Assembly (NCBI GenBank): GCA_903925985.1
Contig: CAIYHK010000364.1
Span: 1 to 6,030 of the forward strand
Direction of reading: 5' to 3'
DNA: 6,030 nt
Source: an uncultured Actinomycetes bacterium
GTDB taxonomy: Bacteria > Actinomycetota > Acidimicrobiia > Acidimicrobiales > Ilumatobacteraceae
Made by a program: the position numbers and the translations under genes. The notes beneath the pieces were generated by a model. It was given only the letters and a program-made list of their open reading frames with translations. It ran no database searches and was not told the origin of the DNA. Shown here one piece after another: positions 1 to 6,030 of this stretch. Position 1 is the first letter of the stretch, and every line of letters begins with the position of its first letter.

Positions 1-1133
1 AACTCGACCTTGCGCACCTCTGGAGGCGTGAGGGTTTCCGGGGGCCCGACAAGTGAACTGTCGACGGCCACATCAGACGTGTACTCAAGGCCATCTTTGA
101 GCATCGGCATCACAGATTGGTATTCGTTGAGTCGGGTCAAGACTGTTTCACGATCTGCGAGTGGATATTCACCAAGTGAACGCGGTGAAGAAAGAACACC
201 ACCGGCATAGGTGACTTCAGCGTTCTCGCCGAATCCAATGTTCCAACCCATCCAAGTGTTGTGTCCGTTAACTACCAAGTAAGCACTCACATAGGCGCCC
301 CAATCATCGGCGTAAGCATCAACTTGATAGTCACTCAGATCGAGACCCAGATCCTCAAAGAATTGACGCCCGAGATCGTCGGCTTCGTCTTTGTTCGGAA
401 CATTTACTGGGGGCTTTGGTTCTTCGTAGTAACAGCCAGGATCCTTTGGATAAAGCGAGCAATCAACCACAGCCGGTTCTGGTTCGGATATGGGGGCACC
501 TGGATCGACAGCGCCACCTGATGAACCCGAAGTGCCTCCGCCAGATGCGCCATCTTCAGCACGTGTTTCCGAGGAAACTGCGACCTGGGCGTAATCCGAG
601 TAACTCCAGTAGTACGGCTCATAATCATCTGACCAAATGTGTTCGGCATTTGGGGTGCCGCCAAGATTTTGAATTGCTTCACTTGCTCGTGCACGGAAAT
701 CATCGCGCTCAGACTTAGAGGCCGTGAACTCCCACACCGTTGAGGAACCCGTGGGCATTTCAAATGACTCCGCAATTGAATACTCAGTCGGCTGCCAGTA
801 CATGCGGTCAGCAGCAGGGGCGCCCACGCCTGACATTGCGGCTTCTTCACCAAGCTTTGCTTCACTTCGATTGGTCGATGCCAAAACGAGTTGCAAAACT
901 TCCGCGCCTGCTCCACGCTCACTGTCAATCACTGTCACGCCGATGGCGATGGCGGCTACTGCTGCGACCGCTACGCCAGCGAAACCTAGGCGTTTGTAAC
1001 TACGTGTTGTTGTTTCCGACATGATTGCCTCCAACATATCCTCCGCGCCTGATTTGACATCAAGTGCGGCCATCTTTGATTCACTCACTGGATTCGCAGA
1101 AGCCATCAACGCATCAAGTTCGTTGTCGTTCAC
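1..1133 (-). CDS. Single-pass membrane protein, probable partner of the ECF sigma factor, 3'-truncated by window edge
   Basis: The 377 codons present are open without interruption and continue past the left edge. The start is GTG 1133, overlapping the sigma stop as GTGA. Residues 1-48 are a short polar N-terminus (opening VNDNELDALMASANPV) ending in basic RSYKR; residues about 49-69 are one Ala/Val-rich membrane helix. The charge pattern predicts N-inside, C-outside. The outer part has a first domain rich in Tyr/Trp/Asp (about 70-190), a Gly/Ser linker (GASGGGTSGSSGG, about 195-207), a Pro-rich stretch with two cysteines (C225, C234) that could form a disulfide, and a second domain (about 245-377) with FFEDLGLDLSDYQ and a GEYPLADRETVLTRL segment. 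From memory this layout resembles membrane-anchored proteins encoded after ECF sigma genes in Actinobacteria. No HxxxCxxC zinc anti-sigma motif is present. A membrane anti-sigma or signal-sensing role is inferred from position and topology; biochemical function is unknown. Confidence 0.85.
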   Translation of the reverse strand, partial: MNDNELDALMASANPVSESKMAALDVKSGAEDMLEAIMSETTTRSYKRLGFAGVAVAAVAAIAIGVTVIDSERGAGAEVLQLVLASTNRSEAKLGEEAAMSGVGAPAADRMYWQPTEYSIAESFEMPTGSSTVWEFTASKSERDDFRARASEAIQNLGGTPNAEHIWSDDYEPYYWSYSDYAQVAVSSETRAEDGASGGGTSGSSGGAVDPGAPISEPEPAVVDCSLYPKDPGCYYEEPKPPVNVPNKDEADDLGRQFFEDLGLDLSDYQVDAYADDWGAYVSAYLVVNGHNTWMGWNIGFGENAEVTYAGGVLSSPRSLGEYPLADRETVLTRLNEYQSVMPMLKDGLEYTSDVAVDSSLVGPPETLTPPEVRKVE

Positions 1134-1720
1134 TGTTCCTCCTTGTAAGTGTCACTCAGCGAAACCGTTTCGCCTGAGTACACATGTCCGTTTTCGAAAA
1201 AGCGTTCCGGGGCTTGTGCCATAAGGGCTGTACGCAGCTTCACACGGGCTTTATGAAGTTTCGTACGCACGGTGCCTGGCGGAATCCCCACGACTTGGGC
1301 CGCCTGCGACGGTGTCAGGGAGTCCCACATCACGAGTTGCATGAGTTCACGCTCGTCCTCTTTGAGTTCTTCAAGTGCCACACGAACCAACTCCACCAAC
1401 GCGGGCTCTGGTGCTGGATCGGGCTCATAGTCAATGCCCGAAAAGTTTGTAGCGAGCCTTGCTGCAAGATTCGTACGCCGACGAATGCCGCGCTCCTGAT
1501 TACGCACCACATTGCGTGCCACACCAAATAGCCAGAGCTTTGCGGAGTCACCGTTAGGAATGGCATTCAATTTTCGCCATGCGACGGTGAATACTTCAGC
1601 CATAACATCAGCTGCGGTGTCAGCATCGCGTAATCGCCGCAAGGCATAAGCAAATACTTCCCGTGAGTGAGCAACATAAAGTGCCTTAAAGCGCTCAGAA
1701 TCGTTGTCACCTGCGGGCAT
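1130..1720 (-). CDS. ECF-type (group 4) RNA polymerase sigma factor
   Basis: A 196-residue alternative sigma factor that would direct RNA polymerase to a stress- or signal-specific promoter set. Residues about 9-78 are sigma region 2, with region 2.2-like AADVMAEVFTVAWRKL (36-51) and the promoter-melting/-10 reading helix AKLWLFGVARNVVRNQER (60-77). A short, acidic Pro-rich linker (about 95-108) follows, then region 4 (about 110-165) whose helix-turn-helix is LTPSQAAQVVGIPPGTVRT plus a basic helix. Region 3 is absent, as expected for ECF factors. About 30 residues (166-196) trail region 4; this is longer than a minimal ECF sigma and ends in a polar tail. The ATG at 1720 is the only sensible start: it lies 10 codons before region 2, and the frame upstream runs straight into the ftsY stop. 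No Shine-Dalgarno is visible. The gene follows ftsY by 21 nt and overlaps the next gene by 4 nt. Target promoters and signal cannot be read from the sequence. Confidence 0.93.
   Translation of the reverse strand: MPAGDNDSERFKALYVAHSREVFAYALRRLRDADTAADVMAEVFTVAWRKLNAIPNGDSAKLWLFGVARNVVRNQERGIRRRTNLAARLATNFSGIDYEPDPAPEPALVELVRVALEELKEDERELMQLVMWDSLTPSQAAQVVGIPPGTVRTKLHKARVKLRTALMAQAPERFFENGHVYSGETVSLSDTYKEEQ
1138..1144 (-). promoter_or_regulatory. Strong Shine-Dalgarno AAGGAGG for the membrane protein gene
   Basis: AAGGAGG lies 4 nt before the GTG at 1133 and is embedded in the last codons of the sigma gene (Lys-Glu-Glu of its C-terminus). It is the best ribosome binding site in the window and fixes the GTG start over ATG codons further inside the gene. 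Confidence 0.8.
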
Positions 1721-1721
1721 G

Positions 1722-1751
1722 CGCCAACCGTAGTTGCAATATCAGTTGGCG
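1722..1751 (-). promoter_or_regulatory. Inverted repeat spanning ftsY stop and sigma-gene start
   Basis: CGCCAAC (1722-1728) and GTTGGCG (1745-1751) are perfect 7-base reverse complements separated by 16 nt. In the mRNA the stem would hold the end of ftsY against the bases just before the sigma ATG (one base away), with the ftsY UGA in the loop. There is no U-run after it, so it does not look like an intrinsic terminator. It could hide the sigma start until a ribosome finishing ftsY melts it. The pairing is seen; the function is inferred, and a 7-bp match within a short region can arise by chance. Confidence 0.35.
1727..1732 (-). promoter_or_regulatory. Possible -10 element of a leaderless promoter for the sigma gene
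   Basis: The minus strand reads TACGGT, a match to the actinobacterial -10 pattern TANNNT, followed by 6 nt (TGGCGC) and then the ATG. If transcription began at the A of that ATG the mRNA would be leaderless, which is frequent in Actinobacteria and would explain the missing Shine-Dalgarno. No recognisable -35 (neither TTGACA-like nor GGAAC-like) is seen at the right distance, and TANNNT is a weak pattern, so this is tentative. Confidence 0.25.
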
Positions 1752-2854
1752 AAGAGTGCAGCTATGTACTGCTCTGGGTCAAAAGCAATGAGATCACCGA
1801 TCTTCTCGCCGAGACCAACAAGCTTTACGGGAATACCGAGTTCCGTTTCGATTGCAAAAACAATGCCACCTTTGGCGGATCCATCGAGCTTGGTGAGAAT
1901 CACCCCGGTCACAGCAGTTGCAAGTGCAAACTCGCGTGCTTGCACAAGACCGTTCTGGCCAGTAGTGGCATCAATTACTAGAAGAACTTCGCTCACACGA
2001 CCCCGACCCTTTTCGGCAACGCGGCGCACCTTGGCGAGTTCTTCCATCAGGTTTGACTTGGTGTGCAAACGACCGGCTGTGTCAGCAAGAACGAGTTCCA
2101 CGTTTTTTGCTGCTGCACTTTCGACAGCATCAAAAATCACCGACGAAGGATCGGCTCCTTCGGCTCCACGTACGAACTCCGCGCCGGCGCGATCGGCCCA
2201 AGTAGCCAGCTGTTCGGCGGCTGCGGCACGAAAAGTGTCGCCAGCAGCAAGTAACACCTTGTTACCGAGCACAATTCTTTGTGCTGCCACCTTGCCAATT
2301 GAAGTTGTCTTACCGACACCGTTAACCCCAACGAACATCCACACGTTCGGGGAGTTCGCCTCATCAGGCAGCATGTTGAGTTCGCGTTCTGATCCGACAA
2401 TGCGCTCAAGCATCAGCCCACGAAGGCGATCGATCGCTGCCTCTGGTGATTGCAATGCGCCCGACTTTGCTTCAGCCCGCAAGACATTCAGCAACTCGTC
2501 ACTGATCTTCACTCCGACGTCAGCACGAAGCAGTGCTTCTTCGAGCTCTTCCCACGTTTCTTCGGAGATCTTTCCAGCGCCTGTGATCTTGCTGATAGCG
2601 CCGGCAAACACCGAGCGCACACGTCCCATTGCCGGGGCTGGCTCAACAATGGTTTCCACAGGAGCAGCAACTTCAGGAATTGAATCAATAACTGTTTCTG
2701 GCACTGATGCACGCGCAATCTCAGCGTCGGTGATGTCAGTCGGTGCCGTACCACCGCGACTGCGGCCTCGCACAATGAAGTAACCAGCAAACCCAGCGAC
2801 CAATACTGCGATTACAACAATGGGAATCAGGTTTGGTCCAGACTCAGCCAACAT
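1742..2854 (-). CDS. ftsY: Signal recognition particle receptor FtsY (SRP GTPase)
   Basis: FtsY docks the SRP (Ffh/4.5S RNA)-ribosome complex at the membrane; paired GTP hydrolysis with Ffh hands nascent membrane proteins to SecYEG. In the 370-residue product starting at ATG 2854, residues about 9-28 form one hydrophobic helix (LIPIVVIAVLVAGFAGYFIV), followed by RGRSRG, an acidic, Pro/Val-rich linker to about 75, the helical N domain (about 78-160) and the GTPase G domain. G-domain motifs: G1 GVNGVGKTT (176-184), DTFRAAAAEQL (206-216), DTAGR (258-262), TKLDG (321-325) and GLGEKIGDL (347-355). The membrane anchor is the usual actinobacterial arrangement. A TTG at 2866 would add four residues (MEAH), but it lies inside the Shine-Dalgarno GGAGG that is ideally spaced from ATG 2854, so I prefer the ATG. 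The gene sits 18 nt after smc and 21 nt before the sigma gene. No defect is seen. Confidence 0.97.
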   Translation of the reverse strand: MLAESGPNLIPIVVIAVLVAGFAGYFIVRGRSRGGTAPTDITDAEIARASVPETVIDSIPEVAAPVETIVEPAPAMGRVRSVFAGAISKITGAGKISEETWEELEEALLRADVGVKISDELLNVLRAEAKSGALQSPEAAIDRLRGLMLERIVGSERELNMLPDEANSPNVWMFVGVNGVGKTTSIGKVAAQRIVLGNKVLLAAGDTFRAAAAEQLATWADRAGAEFVRGAEGADPSSVIFDAVESAAAKNVELVLADTAGRLHTKSNLMEELAKVRRVAEKGRGRVSEVLLVIDATTGQNGLVQAREFALATAVTGVILTKLDGSAKGGIVFAIETELGIPVKLVGLGEKIGDLIAFDPEQYIAALFAN

Positions 2855-2859
2855 ATGGG

Positions 2860-2864
2860 CCTCC
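2860..2864 (-). promoter_or_regulatory. Shine-Dalgarno GGAGG of ftsY, decides its start
   Basis: On the minus strand GGAGG is followed by CCCAT (5 nt) and then the ATG at 2854. The competing TTG start at 2866 overlaps this motif and has no comparable motif upstream of it, only the smc stop codon region. The site lies entirely in the 18-nt smc-ftsY gap. Confidence 0.8.
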
Positions 2865-2872
2865 AATTTGGC

Positions 2873-5800
2873 TTAGTTGTTTGCGCTGGCACTCTGCGGA
2901 CGCGGCGCCCGCTCGGTGACAACTTTTGACGAGCCGCCTGGCTGCATGCTCACGCCAAGCAAACTGTCGCCAGCTTCCATGGTGCGCTTTTGGTGGCTCA
3001 CAATAATCATCTGTGCTTCTTGACGGAACTCATCCACCAGCTGCAAGAAACGGTGGAGGTTCGGATCATCAAGCGCAGCCTCAACTTCGTCCATTACATA
3101 GAACGGAGAAGGGCGACTACGGAACACCGCAAACAAGTATGCAAGTGCGGTCAATGAGCGCTCACCGCCCGAGAGCAACGAGAGTTTCTTGACATTCTTT
3201 CCGGGCGGTCTTGCTTCAACTTCGATACCGGTATTCAAAAGATCATCTGGGTTGGTGAGCACTAACTTTCCGGTACCACCAGGGAACAGCATTGAAAAGA
3301 GTCCCGTAAAGTTTTGGCTCACATCTGCGTATGCAGAAGCGAACACGGTCTGGATTTCCAGATCAACAGCCTTAATCACGCGGGAGAGTTCGCGTCGAGT
3401 TTCACGAACATCTTCGAGTTGCTCCTCAAGGAATTGGTGACGCTGTTGCAACTCGTTGAATTCTTCCAACGCAAGCGGATTGATCGGACCCATCAGACGA
3501 AGTTCGCGTTCAAGTTCGCGGGTCTTTGCCTGAGGCGTAACACCTTCGGGAAGCTCGGGCAGCGGGGATGCGATTGCCACTTCGGGCTCAACTTCCAGAT
3601 CACGACGAATTGACTCAACCGCCGCCTCAAGCCGCAACTTCACCTCGGCTTCGTCGATCTCGAGTCGACGCGAGCGTTCGCGTTGCTCCTCCAATTGACG
3701 CTCGGTAGCAGTTCGCGACTTGCGTGACTCATCGAGTGACTGTGCCGCAGCACGCACTTCGTCACTCTGGCGACGTCGCTGCTCCTGCAGGTCTTGCCAC
3801 TCAACTTCAATTGCAATGCGATGACCATCAACGAGCTCTGCAAGGCGACTGATCGCGTTGATTCCCATTTCAATTTTGGTGCGACGCTCTGCGGCCTCGG
3901 TGCGGGCCGCTGCATCCGCATTGAGCCGAGTTTCAGTTTCTTCGAGACGGCGGTGCAGGAACTGTTGGCGCTCAATCAGGCCAGCGCTACGCACCTCAAG
4001 GTCTTTGCGGCGTGAACCAAGCGATGCGGCTCGCGATTCAATCTCGGTACGAGTGGCAGATATTGCACGTGCTGCCTCAGCTTCGGCTGCTTCGTCGCGT
4101 TCGAGCTTGACCAACAGCGATTCAAGCTCGGCTATGCGCTGTTCTTGACGCACACTCCCCTGCACCATGTCATTGCGCCGATTGGAAATTGATTCGGTTT
4201 CAGCGAGCACTTCGCGTCGTTCGCCGTTCAATCGGGCAAGAGAATCACGCGCTGCATCACTGCGATGGTCATGGGCATCCAAACGCCCTTGAAGTTCAGC
4301 GAGTTCGCGTTTGCCATCAACGAGTTCTGAGCGGGCCGCAGCGAGATCAGAATCAGTTCGTGCAAGTTCAGCAGAAGCTGACTGTGCGCGCTGAATAGCC
4401 TCTTCGAGCGCTGCAGCGGTTGCGCCACCACCGGCGGTACCAATCCGCCAGCCCGAAGCCGAGAAGCGGTCACCGTCACGCGTAACCACAACCACTCCAG
4501 GATTAGCTGCAACAACTTCCAGCGCCGCAGACCAGTCCACCGCAACAACGATCTGCCCAAGGAGTGCATCGAGGAGTTGGTTCACAGCATTGGCATCACC
4601 GCCATCGCGCGCACCGACGTGCTGTCGCACTGAGTCATTGCGAACAGCACCTGGCTGAACACCAAGTGCCAGCACAGCACCACTCATTGATCCGGAGCGG
4701 AACTTCGATAACGCATTGCGGGCCACGGAGCGATCGCGCACCACGACTGCTGCAAGCGCTTCTCCGAGTGCGGCTTCAATTGCATCTTCCCAACCGGCAT
4801 CGATGACCACCACATCAAGAAGTGTGCCGATCACACCATCAACATCCGCGAGAGCCTTAACTCCCGCTTTGGCACGTGCACCTTCAAGTGCGAGCTGTAG
4901 CGCGTCAACTCTTGAGGTCCAGCGGGTCTCTGCGCTGTGGGTATCGGATCGCGCAGTGGTGGCAGCTTCCACCTGTGATTCCGCCTGCACAACTCGACGT
5001 TGAGCCCGATCAGAATCATCAACGAGTGAAGCTTCAACGGCATCAAACTGCGCGAGTTCGGCGGTCAACCGCGCGATTTCATTTTCGATACTGCTGAGTC
5101 GATCCCCGAGTTGTGTTGCGCGCACATCAAGGCGGCGGTTCTCCTCCGTGTCGCGCTCTCGGGACGAATGCAATGTACGCAATTCGCCGCGCACTTCTGC
5201 AGCCGCACTCGCGGCACTTGTGGACGGGCCTGCAGCAATCGTGCCCGACTCCAGCGCAGCGCGCTCGCGTTCAAATGCGGTCTCATCGGCAACCAGCTGA
5301 TCGGTGTCAGGCTGAATTGTCGCCAGCTCAGCTTCGACAGCATCGATCTCACTGCGCAGTCGCGCACTATCGGCTTCAAGTGTTGCGACCAATCCCGTGT
5401 CCATGAGTTGACCACGATCGCGTTCCATGGAGCGACGGCGTTCGGCGATGATCGCATTGAGGCCACGGGCGCGTTCGCGCAATTGTTCAATGCGCACCAA
5501 TTTGTCGGACAATCCAGAATCACCGCGCGCAGTGAGCTCTGCTTCGGCGGCCAATACCTCGGTATCCAGCTGTGCGAGCCGGGCGCGAAGGTTCTTGTCG
5601 TTCTCCTCGGCCTGTGCGCGATCCTGGGCGAGTGTTGTCAAGCGAGTGCGGTGACTGCTCACCTCACGACCAGCTAGATACAGCTGGAGTGCGCGCAGTT
5701 CTTGTACAAGATCACCGTGGCGTCGCGCTGCTTCTGCTTGGCGCTCGAGTGGGCGCAGTTGCCGGCGAACTTCGCGCAGCAAGTCCTGCACTCGCAAAAG

Positions 5801-6030
5801 ATTTGCTTCAGTTCCCTCCAACCGGCGTTCGGCTTTCTCTTTGCGCTTGCGGTACTTGAGAACACCAGCGGCCTCTTCGATGATCGCGCGCCGATCTTCA
5901 GGACGAGCATTCAAAACTGCATCGATCTGACCCTGGCTAACGATCACGTGTTGTTGGCGACCCACACCGGCATCGGACAAGAGTTCTTGAACATCAAGCA
6001 ATCGGCACGGAGATCCATTGATTGCATATT
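2873..6030 (-). CDS. smc: Chromosome segregation/condensin ATPase SMC, 5'-truncated by window edge
   Basis: SMC forms the ring-shaped dimer that, with ScpA and ScpB, compacts and segregates the chromosome. The 1051 codons present begin with YAINGSPCRLLD, the stretch normally near residue 108 of bacterial SMC, so Walker A and roughly 110 N-terminal residues lie beyond the edge; a TTG at 6001 is an internal leucine, not the start. In partial numbering: Q-loop SQGQID (about 30-36), then EEAAGVLKYRKRK (51-63); N-terminal coiled-coil arm to about 385; hinge about 387-535 with its glycine-rich end (SGWRIGTAGGG); C-terminal arm to about 840; then the head with signature LLSGGERSL (951-959), Walker B PFYVMDEVEAALDD (975-988) and H-loop histidine in IIVSHQKRTME (about 1012). 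All visible catalytic motifs are intact, the frame is unbroken, and the projected full length of about 1160 is normal. The stop TAA lies 18 nt before the ftsY ATG, so the two are probably co-transcribed. Confidence 0.97.
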   Translation of the reverse strand, partial: YAINGSPCRLLDVQELLSDAGVGRQQHVIVSQGQIDAVLNARPEDRRAIIEEAAGVLKYRKRKEKAERRLEGTEANLLRVQDLLREVRRQLRPLERQAEAARRHGDLVQELRALQLYLAGREVSSHRTRLTTLAQDRAQAEENDKNLRARLAQLDTEVLAAEAELTARGDSGLSDKLVRIEQLRERARGLNAIIAERRRSMERDRGQLMDTGLVATLEADSARLRSEIDAVEAELATIQPDTDQLVADETAFERERAALESGTIAAGPSTSAASAAAEVRGELRTLHSSRERDTEENRRLDVRATQLGDRLSSIENEIARLTAELAQFDAVEASLVDDSDRAQRRVVQAESQVEAATTARSDTHSAETRWTSRVDALQLALEGARAKAGVKALADVDGVIGTLLDVVVIDAGWEDAIEAALGEALAAVVVRDRSVARNALSKFRSGSMSGAVLALGVQPGAVRNDSVRQHVGARDGGDANAVNQLLDALLGQIVVAVDWSAALEVVAANPGVVVVTRDGDRFSASGWRIGTAGGGATAAALEEAIQRAQSASAELARTDSDLAAARSELVDGKRELAELQGRLDAHDHRSDAARDSLARLNGERREVLAETESISNRRNDMVQGSVRQEQRIAELESLLVKLERDEAAEAEAARAISATRTEIESRAASLGSRRKDLEVRSAGLIERQQFLHRRLEETETRLNADAAARTEAAERRTKIEMGINAISRLAELVDGHRIAIEVEWQDLQEQRRRQSDEVRAAAQSLDESRKSRTATERQLEEQRERSRRLEIDEAEVKLRLEAAVESIRRDLEVEPEVAIASPLPELPEGVTPQAKTRELERELRLMGPINPLALEEFNELQQRHQFLEEQLEDVRETRRELSRVIKAVDLEIQTVFASAYADVSQNFTGLFSMLFPGGTGKLVLTNPDDLLNTGIEVEARPPGKNVKKLSLLSGGERSLTALAYLFAVFRSRPSPFYVMDEVEAALDDPNLHRFLQLVDEFRQEAQMIIVSHQKRTMEAGDSLLGVSMQPGGSSKVVTERAPRPQSASANN

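Noticed and set aside
404..928. Minus-strand 174-codon frame inside the membrane protein gene
   Set aside because: It is another frame of the same strand within the longer gene that starts at GTG 1133, which has a strong ribosome site, a membrane helix and a coherent composition; the 174-codon frame has none of these.
1720..1744. FtsY-sigma fusion by stop-codon readthrough (ftsY TGA and sigma ATG are in the same frame, seven sense codons apart)
   Set aside because: Frame identity has a one-in-three chance, no readthrough signal is recognisable, and both products are complete proteins by themselves.
1722..1751. Rho-independent terminator after ftsY
   Set aside because: The stem is only 7 bp with a 16-nt loop and is followed by GC and the sigma ATG rather than a U-run.
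1734..2783. Long plus-strand open frame (349 codons) opposite ftsY
   Set aside because: It is the antisense shadow of a clearly real ftsY; its translation is Ser/Ala/Arg/Thr-rich low-complexity text with no recognisable domain, as expected from the complementary strand of biased codons.
5999..6001. TTG at 6001 as the smc start codon
   Set aside because: The nine upstream codons to the window edge encode YAINGSPCR, a conserved internal part of SMC, so the gene clearly continues beyond the window.
1..6030. CRISPR array, insertion sequence, prophage or defence system
   Set aside because: No spaced direct repeats, transposase, integrase, terminal inverted repeats or defence-protein motifs were seen; the window is fully occupied by four ordinary chromosomal genes.

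Overview
The window carries four genes, all on the minus strand and tightly packed. In transcription order (right to left) they are: the 3' nine-tenths of smc (chromosome condensin ATPase), ftsY (SRP receptor GTPase), an ECF-type RNA polymerase sigma factor, and a membrane-anchored protein of unknown function that runs off the left edge. There is no intergenic space worth the name: 18 nt between smc and ftsY, 21 nt between ftsY and the sigma gene, and a 4-nt GTGA overlap between the sigma gene and the membrane protein. I see no tRNA, rRNA, mobile element, CRISPR array or convincing rho-independent terminator. The plus strand holds only shadow ORFs.

The organism is most likely an actinobacterium (Actinomycetota) of moderate GC content. 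Supporting points are the smc-ftsY order, an FtsY with a single N-terminal membrane helix followed by an acidic linker, the SMC Walker B wording (MDEVEAALDD), and a sigma/single-pass membrane protein pair of a kind common in that phylum. Base composition is lower than in Streptomyces or Mycobacterium by eye, which would suit a freshwater or marine Acidimicrobiia or Microbacteriaceae-like lineage. That finer placement is a guess.

Region by region: 6030-2873 is smc, lacking only about the first 110 codons (Walker A lies outside the window). 2854-1742 is ftsY, complete, and I prefer the ATG at 2854 over an upstream TTG because an ideal Shine-Dalgarno sits 5 nt before it. 1720-1130 is the sigma factor, complete, with no visible Shine-Dalgarno; instead there is a 7-bp inverted repeat around the ftsY stop and a TANNNT element 6 nt before the ATG, as in leaderless actinobacterial promoters. 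1133-1 is the membrane protein, starting at GTG with a very strong Shine-Dalgarno inside the end of the sigma gene.

Functionally, smc and ftsY are housekeeping genes (chromosome segregation; co-translational membrane targeting). The last two look like a regulatory module, a sigma factor and its probable membrane-bound partner, attached to the end of that operon. The partner has no zinc anti-sigma motif and most of it lies outside the membrane, which makes it the most interesting item here, although the window is otherwise ordinary core genome.
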